A stretch of DNA of 64,000 nucleotides from Micropterus salmoides. Its lineage: Eukaryota; Chordata; Actinopteri; Centrarchiformes; Centrarchidae. Positions within the stretch are counted from its first letter, which is position 1, and every line of letters starts with the position of its first letter. The stretch lies in contig NW_024041484.1 of the NCBI RefSeq assembly GCF_014851395.1, forward strand, positions 5,032,183-5,096,182, read 5' to 3'. Both the position numbers and the translations under genes were made by a program. Shown here piece by piece: positions 11,431 to 24,690 of this stretch. The notes below the pieces were generated by a model that worked only from the letters and a program-made list of their open reading frames with translations, was not told the origin of the DNA and did not search any database.

Positions 11431-13310
11431 TATCCCTGAATTCCAAGTAAATCAGAGATTATGTTAATGAAGAGTTACATGAAAATGTGTTTTGGGGGAG
11501 TAGCTTTAGAGGAGGGGCTGAAGGGAGGGTGTGGGTTTGTTCCTGTTGGATACTTGCTAGTTCTCCAACATTCAGCAAGGTGTGGTTTGTAGCTTGTTCT
11601 GTTGCACCTGTAACCACACCCAACTGTGATGTCACAGTGTACTGCCACACCCTGGAGTACACTTATACATAAGTTAAACCACTGGAGGTCAGCAAAAACA
11701 AGATATTCAGGGGGTGTTAAATGACTTTCTTGAGATCAGAATATCTCTGCTACTTTAATTTTATTTTAAGTAAATAAATATTTTTCTTTTCTGTTCCAAA
11801 ATACATGGAAGTGCAATACTATATTGCTGTTAAGCCTAAATTAAACTTTCCAAATTACCACAAAGACATGACTTTATATTAGAAAGAGCTTGGGTTTCCT
11901 TCACTTCGATATACTGTATTTTGAGTTTTGTTGTGCCAGTATATAGTGACCATTAGAGTTACTGTATTTTATGACACTGGCTTATTGTGTTGATTTAACT
12001 AAATTAGTCTCTAAACTGAATACTTGCTGCATTGAATTAGACACTAAAATCAGTCGGCTGCTTCCAGGTAGGCAGTGGCCTACACTTTATCTGTGCTTCA
12101 TATGTCAAGAATGTTTGATACAGATTGGTGCTCTGAACACTTGGAAACCAACATACTCACAACATGGTGGTGATGAGGCCCTGCCAATGTGACCAACACG
12201 AGCCAATCCCAACATGAAATATAAGAACTAGTTTGTCTGTTATCAAGCCCTCGCCTTAGCAGCATATACTGTCATTTCCCCGCAGTGTAAAAAGCATAAT
12301 GTGAACAAACCCATCTCAATCTAAAAGGCTAACAATGCGTTGGAAGTTAGTCTGGTTCTTTTTCCAGGGTAACATTGTTAGGAGACAATTTTTTTTCTGG
12401 ACTATGATTTCCCGCAGCGAAGTCTGCACACCCTCTCTACGTTTCATTTTGTTCTTTGTCAGTGAAGAAGTGTTTGGACTTCATTACAGCTTGGGCGAGG
12501 TCTCCGCGGATCATTTTATAGCCCTGAGCACCAGCCGCTGATGCTAGGGAAATGTTAATTACCTTGCCAGCCACATTCAACATTCAGACACTCCTCTCTC
12601 TCTCTGTCACACACACACACTGGTGTCTATGCCTCTGTGCTCCCTACTTTCTGCTCTGACTGTGGATTTTGGGGGGATGATGTACCAACCAGAGAGAGAC
12701 AGCATGGCTCATCCCACAGGCAGAAAATGTTCTAGAACGTTCCACAGTCTCTCATTATGCTTTATGTTAGTGGAATGTTCCAATGTTGAAATGATTCCAG
12801 AGGTCCACCTGTGGCTGCAAATGGTTACGTGACGGGCCACCCACCTAGTTAACCCACATCTGCGTCAAACCAGGTTGTTTGTGCAACAAGTATTAGGGAA
12901 CTCTGGAATCAGATACCTGCTGCTTTTATCTGGATCAAACAGACATGATGTGCAAATAAACATCACTATATGTCCGTGGCAATAGCAACAATATCTTTCT
13001 TCTTTCGTTTAACAGAATAATCTCAATTGTGGTCAAATATGTGTTTGCAGTTTATAGCGTAACCAGGCCTGGCATTTATGTGATTATAGGCAATAACAGA
13101 AGCCTGTTGTTGCAGATGGAATATGTGTTTCGTAGGCCTATGTCAAATATCCTTTTTTATATTTGGAAAACGGAAGGTACCCTATAATTAACATGACTTA
13201 CTGCTGAGTTATACATAAAATAAAGATATGATCTCTTTTGAAATTATCCTTCTGACTTTACATTATTTAACTTGCAATGTACCAACCAATCCAGTCCTTC
13301 TTACCTGTTG
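11431..13310. other. no gene recognised
   Basis: Non-coding by eye. Short open frames (for example 11971-12192 and 12335-12541) have no recognised domains. Confidence 0.45.
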
Positions 13311-13760
13311 AAATACCTTTAAATGTAATGCAGTATTCCACTTTCCCGAAAGTGACTGCAGCTTCTACTTATTGACTGAAAGGTAGATTCTGCCTCAAAA
13401 TGACTTGATTGCATTCGGAAGTTATATCTGACCGATTATAACTCAACTAGTACTTTATACCTCTTAAAATACCTTTAAATGGCCAAAACAACACATAAAA
13501 TGCAGTATTCCACTTGCCAGAAAGTGATTACAGCCTCTACTTATTGACTGAAAGGTTATTTCTGCCCTGTAATGACTTGATTATATTCATGAGGGTTTTA
13601 TTTGACAGATTATATCTCACCTAGTAGGTTTTACCTCTTAGAGTACCTTTAAATGGCCAAAACTACATAAAATGCAGTATTCTACTTGCCAAAAAGTGAT
13701 CGCAGATTCTACTTACTTGAGTGAAAGGTAGATTATGCCTCAAAATGACTTGAGTGCACC
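13311..13760. repeat. tandem repeat, about 165-bp unit, nearly three copies
   Basis: Units start at 13311, 13467 and 13641 with (A/G)(A)(A/G)TACCTTTAAATG. Each then has ATGCAGTATTC(C/T)ACTT, a GAAAGTGA/AAAAGTGA block, TTCTACTTA..GACTGAAAGGT and AATGACTTGA. The third unit is cut after TTGAGTGCACC. Copies differ by scattered substitutions and small gaps, so the array is old. Confidence 0.85.
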
Positions 13761-13850
13761 TTTTTATTTCATATATGATAACATAAAATTTTTTAATGAC
13801 CACCAAACCAAAAATGTTTTCATTTCAGAAATCTGGTCACCTTAATGTGG

Positions 13851-13851
<1 letters not shown>

Positions 13852-13891
<40 letters not shown>
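13852..13891. repeat. (GT)n microsatellite
   Basis: About 20 GT dinucleotides without interruption up to a terminal GCGTGC. The open frame crossing it is a repeat artefact. Confidence 0.95.
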
Positions 13892-13895
<4 letters not shown>

Positions 13896-15405
13896 CAGGC
13901 TTGTCATTCACGTACAGAAATAAAGTTCATTGTTGGAATGGGTTATCTCCTGTAGGAACTTGTGCTACAGTGGAAAAGCGAGGAGAAACAGGTGCACTTT
14001 CTGTTTATGGGTTTTTCGACGCCATGGCATCAAGGAGTGTGCGGCGCCACAGAGGGCTCCTGTGCTAGCAAGCGTGTGAATGCTAGCATAGTCAGCAGAG
14101 CTACTGTCAAGCTAACAAAGCTCACAGCCCTTCTCAGTTCTTCAGTTAGAGGATGAGAACTGCCAACAAAGGTTGCTAAGAAGTGTGACATGCTGCTCCA
14201 CCCTGTCAAGGATAAGGAAGGAGACAGATGTAAAGCCAACCAACAGAATGTGTGAGAACACTGATGCCATGATGATGGACAACCTCCAAGACTGATTATG
14301 ACAAGATAGCCTACAGTTGCTGAAGGCAAGGCATTGCTATAAAGGTACTCTGCAGGCAAATGGACACCGTCAATTCTTGTGTAATGTCTTGAGTTTTCTT
14401 TTCTCTGTCTCTGTCTTCATGGATGAGCAGTATTAAATCACTCTATAGTATAGTGATTAGACACCGTTTTGCCCTTCTGGTCAGTGTATGGTCCCCCATT
14501 CAGAGTGTCTCATACATGCTGACTAGCAAGGTAGACAAGGATGTAATAATCCCTGCTTCTTAAGAATCTGAAACTGGCTCAATTCCAAACTGAATCCTGA
14601 TACCTAACCCTAGTGAACAGTCTGGAGAACTGTTCATAAAAGGAGAGAGAGAATTAAACCCTCTAAAAATTGAAAACAGAGAACAGCAGCTGTTGCACTG
14701 AACTCCAGTGTCTGTGGATCAAAGCCTTGCTGCACGGCAGTAAGGCACACAATGAGACTTCTTGTTTCCTGCAAGTCCCCGTCAACACACAAACCCTAGA
14801 AAATGACAGCAAAATTGAAGGCTGGCAGAGAATGAGAGAAAAAACACATGGAGTAAACAGACTTTAAAAGCAGACGCCGATGGGATGTGACATCATTGGC
14901 CACAGAAACCATTGAAACAAGACAGACAGATTTTGTGTAAGGTTAGCATCTTTTTTAGGACAGGGTGGCCCAAAACTCCCCCCTAGTAGGAAGTCTGGGG
15001 TGCACATGTGTATTGCACATCGAGGTTGCACATGTGTGCTAAATGTCTCACAGAACAGAAACCACTTTATAGTCAACAGTTTCTAAATCAAGTATTACTG
15101 AACAATGACTCTCAATCAGCAGGTTATTTTTTGGTTCCGTTTGCCTGCAAGAACTTTAGTAAATGACTGCTTTGCCTGTGTGAAGCACGCACCTCGTTAC
15201 CACACAGTATGCAGTAGTCAGGCAGCATGTGGTAAAAGACTAATGAGGTACTTCAGCAACTATCAGCACTTAATAGTTCACAATATTCAACTTAAATCAC
15301 CCATTATGTACCTTCTAAATGACATTTTATTCCACACTGCTGGAAAACATAACGTGCAGTATACCTTATATAAGGACTAGTGTACATCACATATTTAGTA
15401 AATGG
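13892..15405. other. no gene recognised
   Basis: No recognisable domain in any open frame; no repeat boundary detected. Confidence 0.45.
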
Positions 15406-16914
15406 CAGTGGTAGAATGTAAATACATTTACTGACTGTAGCCATTTTATGCTACTTTATACATCTAATCCAACACATTTCAGAGGCAAATATTGTACTTT
15501 TTATTCCACTACATTGATCTGACAGTTTTAGTAACAAGTTACTTTGCACATTTAGGTTATTAATACAAAATACAATAATTACAGTAAAACTTTTATTTGC
15601 TAAAATCACTGAATTGACCCTGCCTTTATTTGGGACAGGCGTCCATATGGGACAGGCCTTTAATTCTTTTTGCACAAAACTGAAACTACTATGAAACAGT
15701 TTATTTCAAACAGAATAATAATCATCAAATATACGTCACTCATTTGATCTAGCTCCGACAGACGACTTATGCGCTTTTATTTTGAAGGCAGCAACCTCAC
15801 GAAAACAACAACAGGGCGCAGGATGGGAGAAGTTAGCAGACAGAGAGCGATGGATTTCACATGACAGGATTCACAACTTGGATAAATGTTTCTGAAAAGC
15901 TGTTCTGATTCATCGGTAGGCCCTTACAGACTAAAGGAATATAAATAATCAAGGAACGGACACATTCGGACTTAACTTGCGCTTTAAAGTTAACGTGAGT
16001 CAGCACTTTTCCTCTCTTGTAGCGTTAGCCATGCAGGTTACACCGGTAAATCTAGAAGAATTAGACTTTGGGTCTCGTTTCCGTTAAATGAACTCAACAG
16101 TGGTATTGTGGAGAATCTAACCGATTTAACGATGTTCAGCATGTCCATATTGACATATTGATCATATGTTTAAACATTAATATTTGTATTAACGATCGAA
16201 CCAACTTAGAAACAGCTAAAGCAGGCAACCCCGTGGGGTTTAAGAGGTTTTATACATCCAAAGAACTTCTATAAAACCAGACCAGGCGTTTAATTAAGGC
16301 AGGCATTTATTTGCCAAAATGTGTTCCCACAGCAGGCCAGTAAAGGAGGTAGGCGGCTATTTGGGACTCGGCTATTAATTCAAGTTTTACAGTAACAAAG
16401 AGTGTTTCTTAACGCTGAATTAACAGAAAACAACTTCCAAAAGGGAAGCGAGCAGCAAGGGAACTAAGGTAACGGTTAAACACAAACGCAAAAGTAGTGA
16501 CTAGCACACGGTGCAAAACAAAAACTGTAAGTCACTACACTTAACCGCAGGACTCCCACTGTTGCCACTGCCGGTTACTGTCTCTGCCAAATGCCACACG
16601 CTCGCCAGAGACTCAAAAACACTCTGTAACACTGTCTCTTTTGCTGTAGACCACCATACTCTCTCACACAGCAGCTTCCTTCTCCAGCCCTTATACTCTC
16701 CACTGATGAGGAGAGTGGAATCAGCCGCACTCCTCAAGTTGCTGGCTGCAGCATTGGGGGCGGGGCGAGGTCCTGCTTAGGGCAGAGAGGAAAACACACA
16801 AACATAACACCCCATATACACATAAAGGGCCCACGGGTCATAACAAGTATGATTTTGAATGTTTGAATTTACTTACTTTACTCAAGTAAAATATTTGAAT
16901 ACTTATTCCACCAT
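15406..16914. mobile_element. DNA element with CAGTGGTRGAA-type ends, carrying a nested insertion
   Basis: The left end CAGTGGTAGAATGTAAATAC matches, inverted, the right end, which reads CATGGTGGAATAAGTATTCA from the other strand. A block containing TTTATTCCACTACAT, GACAGTTTTAGTAAC and TTACTTTGCA (15495-15550) also occurs near 47.7-47.9 kb, showing a dispersed family. Flanks AGTAAATG and GATAAATG are only a partial duplication match. The middle is occupied by the element at 15580-16394. Confidence 0.55.
15580..16394. mobile_element. nested DNA element with TACAGTAAAACTT-type ends
   Basis: Left end TACAGTAAAACTTTTATTTG. The right end, read from the other strand, is TACTGTAAAACTTGAATTAA. Subterminal inverted blocks around GGCAGGC/GCCTG and TTATTTGGGACAGGC-like motifs are seen on both sides (15617-15660, 16280-16375). 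It interrupts the outer element at 15406-16914 and so inserted later. No transposase frame; the flanking bases match only 5 of 8. Confidence 0.55.
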
Positions 16915-18551
16915 GGATAAATGAGTGTAGCCTGTACACATGGACTTCCAAAAGGGTCTATGAGGTCTAGGTCAAATTCTTATATTCAGCAAATTAACAG
17001 CTACATCTCATTCATATGTTTGGCAGTATATTAGAAGCATCATTACATTTCTATTTGATTTACTTTGTAAATACTGTACATATTCACAAAATTAACATCA
17101 TCGTTCATCGAGGCTGTGCATGGTGGCGCCACAGAATCCCGAGTGAAATATTACAGTAGCTAAGCTCAGACAAACAGACAAGCACACTACGTAAAGTGTT
17201 CAGTCTCACACTAGATGCCATTTAATGAACGGAAATTAATTACATTCAAACTCCTCCACCCACATCAATATTATCTTTAATGTTGTATAAAGTAATTGAC
17301 TGTTTTCAAGAATTGGCAGCATGAGTTTTTAACTAATATCATATTCATAACAGCAGGAAGGAGTTTCATTTTTACAAAACATAATCTTTCTTTATGCCAC
17401 CAGCTGAAATAAAAAAATGAAGCACTTTTGAACGACTGTATTTCTAAGAGCAGTATTCAGTATTTTTACAAAACGCTACGTTGCTTTATTTATAAACTAG
17501 CAAGCAGGTCTCACTGTGCACCTCGTGAACAAACAAACAGACAAGTGCTCCGCGAGGAAACACCGCTCTATAGGTAGTAACCATGGAAACAGCTTCTGTG
17601 TGCTACTGAATCTCTGCAACTGTATTTTATTTATTGACCAGGACTATAGAAAACATTGAATAAAGGCTATCTAGTAGAAAATATTGAAGGATAGATGTGT
17701 TTATATTTGTGCCGTTTGCTTTCTGGACACTGGGGACTGAACATTGTAATCTATAGTTTTTTTTGTAAGTTATAAGAGTGCTTTTTGGACTTGCATTTAG
17801 ACCTACTTGTTTTCTTTGTTGTGGGTTATGTTCAAGTTCAGTGAACATCAGTTTGTGTGTGACGTTTTTTGATATGATTGATGCTTATAGCCTATATAAA
17901 GATAAAATTTCAAAATGTGAGCAAACTCTATGTGTCTCATTCTATACTTTAAAAGTGTAGCTAGGCTTATTTTTTGTGTCAAGCCTTGTAGCCTACATTT
18001 GTATGTACTATGATTAATGTAGCTAGCCTAGGCTATTTCTCTGGGGTTTTTGAGGGTGCACGCATACCTTGAAAACTCAGTATTCACATCTAAAGGCTAC
18101 TTATGAACATAGTGGCTAAGACTATACCTTGTTTGGTACCCGTTACATCAACAAATAGGGTTACTCCACAAAAATGAGCAGTTTGGTGGTTTATGTGAGC
18201 AGGGTGGCCTGGGATGGATCCAAATTCCCGGCCTGAATTATTGTGCCTGAGTCCAAGCATCACAGGCGGTAGCAGCCAGAGTTTCTTTCTATAAGTTTCA
18301 CGTTGCTGTGCTGCTTTAGCAGATGCTTCAATAAATCAGATGTAGAATTGTTCGCGGTTGAAAGCTTTTCAGAGTTTACGACAATGTTCTTTGCATCTTA
18401 GACATAATAATGATGATCCTTACAGCTGTGGAAAGAACACCTCTCTCACTCGTTCTCCTTTCTTCCTTTAGTTAACAGCTGACTTGAACAACATAAGGTC
18501 CGGTGCTGCTGACCTGCAGCTCAGTCGCATATTGACGTCAAGGATGCTGCA
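16915..18551. other. no gene recognised
   Basis: AT-rich DNA with only short frames. Nothing supported. Confidence 0.45.
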
Positions 18552-18675
18552 TTCAGTAACAAAGCGTTACTTGGATTAGTAACTGTAATAATATTACTGT
18601 TTTGGAAAAGTAAATACACCACTAGTTACTGGGAAACGTACTATTATTACATTATTGCATTACTGCTCAACACTG
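18552..18675. mobile_element. short hAT-like MITE of the same type as 309-1102
   Basis: It begins GCATTCAGTAACAAAGCGTTAC and ends ATTACTGCTCAACACTG, the inverted GTAACGCGTTAC...CAACACTG layout of this family. The left terminal CAGTGTTGGG is degraded. About 125 bp long, no coding capacity. Confidence 0.55.
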
Positions 18676-21600
18676 CCTGTATCAGACATGTCACCTCTCT
18701 ATATCTTGGCATTAGATCAAGTATGTGCAGATGCTGCTGGTTTTTGCCTGTATGTCTGTACAGCATTCACATATGGCCTTCTACCAACATGTGTCCTCGT
18801 CAGCTCCTCATTCTCTCAAGTTGCCCTTTGACCCCTGATAACCGCTCTTCACTGAGGCCAAACTGATGGCCAGACACTCACTGTCCGCTGCAGTCAATCA
18901 CAAGCCGTCAGTGGCGCTCACTTCAGAGGAATGCCACACAAGTACGGCAGTGACCATATCCTCGTAAGTCATCGCCTTCCCTGTACTTGTGTTGCGGGAA
19001 AGATGGCGCTTTTATTGCTGCTGTGTGTCTGATAAGGAATGAATGAGGGTGATAAAGTGACTGTCGGTCTCCATACTTCCTGAGTGATCAAAGGAGCATT
19101 AGATGACTGCTTTGGTGAGTCAGAGGGAGCCGCCATCCTCACCGGCAGCACACTCAGCATTTCCATTTGTCAGCAGTGCTTTTCCATTTCAGGGGAATTT
19201 GTCTCATTAAAACTGCGCTGTGGAGGAGTCAGCACTGAAAACAAAGGACTCTCACACACCCTTGTACTTAGCATCATTTATAAGAATCTCCTGACGATAT
19301 TTATAAGTAATATATATTCCAATGTATGTCATGTGTGGGGTTCTTTAACTGTGTTTATTCATTTTTTAAATCATTATGACCATTGAATCCTGCACATATT
19401 TTTCAAGAGGTCAGGTTCCACGCTGTGGCAGCCAGTGGTGCAGCGCAGGCGACGGGTGTGGACGCCTGCTGTCCACATGTTTCATGGATCCAGCTGACAG
19501 TAACTGCTGCTGTGTTTGATGGTGTCAGAGACAGACACAGCTGAAATAAGAGCCAGTTGCTTTTAGTTTCAGTCTAACTTGTCTCATCTTGAGTTCATGA
19601 ATAAATTCAGCGAGACTCTCCAAAGTCTGCGCTGCTGACAGCACAAATCTGTCCCTCGTTGACAATATAATGGAATAGTTCATATATACAGTATACTGGT
19701 ACACAATGAGCTCTTTCCACAAATATGTTTCCACCTTACACTGTCAATTACTGTATTACATCAGGCGAGATGAGTTTTACATTTTGTGACAGTTCTTATT
19801 ATCAACATATGAAAAGTTTGACTTCCCTACTGTGTCGCTGGGACTCCGCCCCAAGCCCATTGGTTCCCACTGAAATTAAGAAAGTTTACTTGTTTGTTTT
19901 ATAAAGATTCAGCATATTTCCTAAAACAGCTGGTCCCTGTAGATTTTAGGAGTTGTTGCCAGAGCCCAGGCTTAGTGAGCTACACAAAGAGGGACACCAC
20001 ACAAGATTTAAAGTTATAAGTCAGTGGAGGTTGCAATGTTGAATGGAAACAAAAAAGAGAACCGGACTCATTTTTTCCTGGACTCATACAAGGATGTCGC
20101 ATATAAGTAGTCATGAAGCACCAGTACATCTGTGTAAGTCCAGGTTATACTGCGGTGTTCTCCAGCTCTTCATCCTCTCATTGTGTACCGGCCTGATTCT
20201 GATCAGCATCACGCGTGACAGAAGCAAAGACGTACGAGTGGACAAGCTGCTTCTTTATTGTAGTACCCGGCTCGGCTCCACTCAGCCCATTTTGCTTCAT
20301 GGAGGACTGTGGTGAAATATTGATTGGAGCGTGGCCTCCGCTGACCGCTGCACAGATAACAGTAACTAAATGATGGATCTTTCAATAGGATCCCTGAAGA
20401 GGGTCTTTAAAACAGATCTCTGCTGTCTTCCAGCCAGAACTAAGCGCCGGCAACGGCCTCAGGGAGGTCAGCGCTTATGTATGATGTATCAAGCTGAATT
20501 CGTGACTGCTAGCAAAGTGCTGTAGCCTGTGTTCCAGAGCCCCGGGTTATATTTTCACTGACTGTTCCGGCTTCAGATGGGTTCCTCAGATCTGCCTTTT
20601 TCCTCCCTCCTCTTCCTCTTCCTCCTCCCTCCACCCCCTGTCGACCTGTGAAACACTGCAAGCTCCTGTGCTTCCAGCCAACACAAACACCTGGTTGGTA
20701 CTGATGGACAGAGACAGCTGTAGTGGAAATACAAAACGTTTACACACACCAGACTGTTTATAGTGGGTGCAACCAGAGCTGGGGAGCAGATTAACGACTT
20801 TACTTCCCAATTAGCCCACTCAGCAGGAGAGGAAATGGCTCTAACTGGCCTTCTGCCTCCTTTCTTCTCTGTGTTTGTGTGTATCCTCATACAAGTATGA
20901 GTGCTTGTCGGCGCTCTCTGATCTGAAGTGTTCAGCGCTGCTCTCTGACAGCTGCCCGCTGGCTAGTGGCTGTCACATGTTGCCTTCACTTCCTGTTCAT
21001 GTAAAAGCTCTTCAGAGCCTGACACAGGTCTGGAGGCTTAGAGGGGGGTTGGAAGTGTGTGTATACCTCGTGACACACAGCAAAACAGTAGCCTACTGTC
21101 AGTAAGACAGAAAGTAGCCTAGTCGCACTATGGAGAAGTTTTAGTAGTAATTTATAGTAAAGTAATTTTATAATAATATATCATATTATGACATGAACTT
21201 TTTTATTAAAAAAATAAACATTTTATTATGTCTTTTTATTGCATAATGTCAGTGTTTTTATGCTAGTGTTATTGCCCCCAATCCTCAAGCTGTCACCCTT
21301 CAGCCAATCACATGAGCTAAGCAGCTAGCTAGCTATGTTAGCTACAGCATATATATAATTGAATACCAGCACTCTAGAATTGGCGTACCTAAATGAAATG
21401 CAGCCATTATTAATGTCAGTAATTGTAATTAAGGCTGTACTATTTCTACTATTAAATGTCAAAATGTCTGACACAAATTTGGTCTATTAGCAGTTGCAAA
21501 TTGATATCCAGTGGCTTCCATCCCTTAAAAGTGAAAAATGCTTTTGTTTTCATGCACCACAGCCCAGAGGACAGACTGGCTTTCTTGTTAAGAGAGCTTG

Positions 21601-22262
21601 AAATCTTCAGCACCCTCTGAAGTACAGCGGTCTGAGTGGCACTGAACACCGAAACACTGAAATCTTTTTAATGAAGTTGAATTATGTGCTTTGTCGCGTT
21701 CGCTTCAGATGTTTATGTGTTGCGTGGGCAGGATTAGTAAATGCCCCAGATTACTTGAAATATTGACTCAAGGCTGAGTTCAGTTTGATAATCACCAGCT
21801 GGACAGGCATTTTTCCCAGTAGAGTCAACTTTTAAGTTCAATTAAATCCATAGTTTAAAAGTTTATACTGAACAGCTGTGTCATCAAGGCCTGTGATCAG
21901 AAGGGACGGTGGTAGGGGCAGTGCCTTCCATCTCCACTAACCTGCTAAATTTCCTAGAGTAAACCGTGTTCACTGTACGGTAAATTAACCTTTTTCACAG
22001 CAGACATTTGGCATGTCAGCAGGAAAAGCAGTGGTGTAATTGAAAGACTATTTATTCCATTTAGGTGAACTTAATGGTCCAGGTATTGCGCATGATGGCT
22101 CACTGGCACGACTTGCTGGGACACCTGATGGAACTGAGCCATTGCTAACTAAATTAGTTTCACCTGTGCTTTTTTTCAGCTATGACAAGCCAAAGCGTCT
22201 GCCTGAGGTTAATACACTGTATACATATGCACCACTATGCATCTGCCTTTTAAGCTGCACCT
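18676..22262. other. no gene recognised
   Basis: About 3.6 kb with no supported gene. It includes a pyrimidine-rich patch at 20595-20640 that gives spurious minus-strand frames rich in R/E/G, and an AT-rich patch at 21140-21260. Confidence 0.45.
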
Positions 22263-22325
22263 CTGATTACACCTTAAATGTAAGTCGCTTTTAATAAAAG
22301 CGTCTGCCAGATGAGTAAATGTGCA
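22263..22325 (+). repeat. retroposon 3' tail ('GTAAGTCGCTTT..AAAAGCGTCTGCC')
   Basis: Contains TTAAATGTAAGTCGCTTTTA followed by ATAAAAGCGTCTGCCAGATG and AGTAAATGTG. This block is the common 3' end of many fish retroposon copies. The 5' part is not recognisable. Confidence 0.5.
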
Positions 22326-23945
22326 AGAGATATGATATCCATGAAGCCAGTAAGCCAAGCTATACAACGTCCAGTGTAGCAGCCAAATTGCATGAGGCAC
22401 AAGGACAAAAAGAATGAATATAATAACTTTACAATATTAATTTGAAGGAATGCGTGAAGTAATGTTTGGCCAGATCTACAGTAAAGTACAGCTGCTAGCC
22501 TGCTTCTTACAATGTGGGCGGTCCTTCCCTACCAGCCCACCAACACAGCACCAACACCTGTATCTTTAGTTCCTAATGCTACAATAACTTGGCACCATTC
22601 ATTTGAGAGAGTAATTTGAGCCGACATAGTAATTTAATTCAAGAGCCTAAATTATTAATTTTGAGGAACAAATTACTACTTTGTGCATAGTAATTATCTA
22701 AAATTAAAAAACAAGTCTTCAAAGTCGGTTCGAGTGTTGCCACAGTGATCTGATGAATTGATTTGCACACTGACAGATTTGTTGATGGGTTTGCAGCCAA
22801 ACTGTGTGGTACATTTTCCATTAAGTGTAAAATGTAGTAAGTATAAACCAGAGACCAACCAGATTTAACTGATATTGCATAATCTTGACAAAGTTGCACA
22901 CCACAGAGCTAAGAATAACCCTGAATCACTGAATTCTCCCCAGGTCTCCTCCTTCCCTGATTTCTTGCTCTCTTCCCTGCGGGCATTCTCCCAGCTCGTG
23001 AAGATCCCAGCCACCCCTGCGCTGTCTTCTTGACAGTGCTCTGTCGAGCCCCAGCCTCGTCTTCCTCCCCTTTTGTTGCCATAGAAACCATCAGCCATAG
23101 AAAAGTACAAGCAAGTGGATTGTCTGGGAGAAGAACAGTGAGGGGTAGCGATAGCCGGCCACACCACACTGCGAGACAGCTGCCAAATAAATAAATAAAT
23201 AAAAAGAAATGGGTTTGAGGATGGTTTGTGTTATCTGAGAGACCAGAGCAAATGTTGTTTTACGCTGCTGAGGTCGGGTTTATGGGATGGTGTCAGATCC
23301 TAATATTTCTGGTGTTTTTAGCACTTGAGGCATGAATTAATAACAGTGAAAAGTAGATTCTTTAGTCACGCAACTTCCTGACAGTCACCAACAACCAAAA
23401 AAACACCCATGACTACCAGCCTTTTTCAACAAAACATCCAAGAACTGTCTTCAAAGTGCAGGAAATACATGTTCACTTTTTCATTCTTGTGCACATTCAT
23501 GCTTGATTTTGTCACTTTACTGTGAAGAGAAGGCACATAAGCAGAAAGGTGCCTGTGTGTAACCAAGTGCTTGTGTAAGATTCTTGAGGATTTGCATGGT
23601 CAGCTTCTCAAACTTCATCTCAACAATTAATGGCCCTTAAAAGTCAGAATGCAAATCAGAACTAGCTCCGGTGAAAAACATGAAAAAAATGTCTGTTCCA
23701 GGGGTACAAACAGGGCTATAGACACTAGACTAGGGTTATTTATAAATGTTATTTATAAATGCATTTCCCTTTAATGTTATTTTTTGAGTGCATATACCAT
23801 TTTTAAAGGCAGCAAATACAAGTTTAAAATGAAAAACTTACTAGTTGAATGTAGTTCCACACAGTGTTTCATACTATGGAACTTGAGAACAGCAAGACCT
23901 AAGATGAGACTGAAAGGAGTGCTACCACCCACTTTCAATGTGGCA
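22326..23945. other. no gene recognised
   Basis: Open frames at 22865-23169 (minus) overlap each other in different frames and lack domains. A short (AATA)n run is at 23187-23203. Confidence 0.45.
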
Positions 23946-24690
23946 AGCATAGACTGTGTCTGAGAAGTGGACGTACTCATCGTGAAGTCACCCGTTGGTT
24001 TGTGGACTGCCGTTTTAAAGCCTTGAGTTTAGCCAATAGCACCAATTTTGAGATGTTGCAACCTGCGGCATCGGACGTGACCATATTTGGACGAGACGGT
24101 GGATCTAACGGTTCTGTGTGGAGCTAGCTAGCTTGCTTAGCTAGGTGCATCTGTAATTCACGTTAAATGTCATTTTAAAAGGGCTGATAACTTTGTCTAG
24201 CAAACAACGGTCTTAGGAGTCTTAGTCTTAGGATTGTTGTCTTAAAACTAAGAGAAAGTAAACAGCCAACACCTAATACGCTTTTTCAACGGCGCTGGTT
24301 AAATTTACACAGTGCTGTGGGTACGAGTTACTCAAGCCTGATTGACAGGTCGCCATGGAAATGACTTGTCAATCATAGATAATCCCGCCCTGAAGCACAT
24401 CTGCTTTGTGGTCTGTTTTCCTCTAAATGGGACCATAATTTTCTAAATAAACATCGTGTTGTATTAAAGAAGACTTGAACTAGTGATTGAGACCATAAAC
24501 TCATTAGGAAAGTGTTTACTGAGGTAATAAATCATCTGAGAAGTAACCTCATTTTACCATTATTTCTAATGGAACCAGACTTCTTTTTGCAACCAGAAGA
24601 GTCTCCCCCTGTTGGCCTTTAGATAGAATGCAGGTTTATGGGACTTAAGCATTGGATTCACGTCTCAGACCGGAAGCTTCCCGCTTGGTG
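23946..24690 (+). repeat. dispersed element copy A ('CATAGACTGT..GTGGACGTA')
   Basis: Starts CATAGACTGTG then GTGGACGTACTCATCGTGAA and TTGGTTTGTGGACTGC. Further on are CGCCATGGAAATGACTTGTC and TTCTAATGGAACCAGACTTC. It ends around CTCCCCCTGTTGGC and ACCGGAAGCTTCCCGCTTGG. The same blocks in the same order occur inverted at 57868-58571. No coding capacity; probably a non-autonomous DNA transposon, class unproven. Confidence 0.65.

Noticed and set aside
20573..20890. Minus-strand frames ending in Arg/Glu-rich runs
   Set aside because: Produced by a pyrimidine-rich patch; two overlapping frames.
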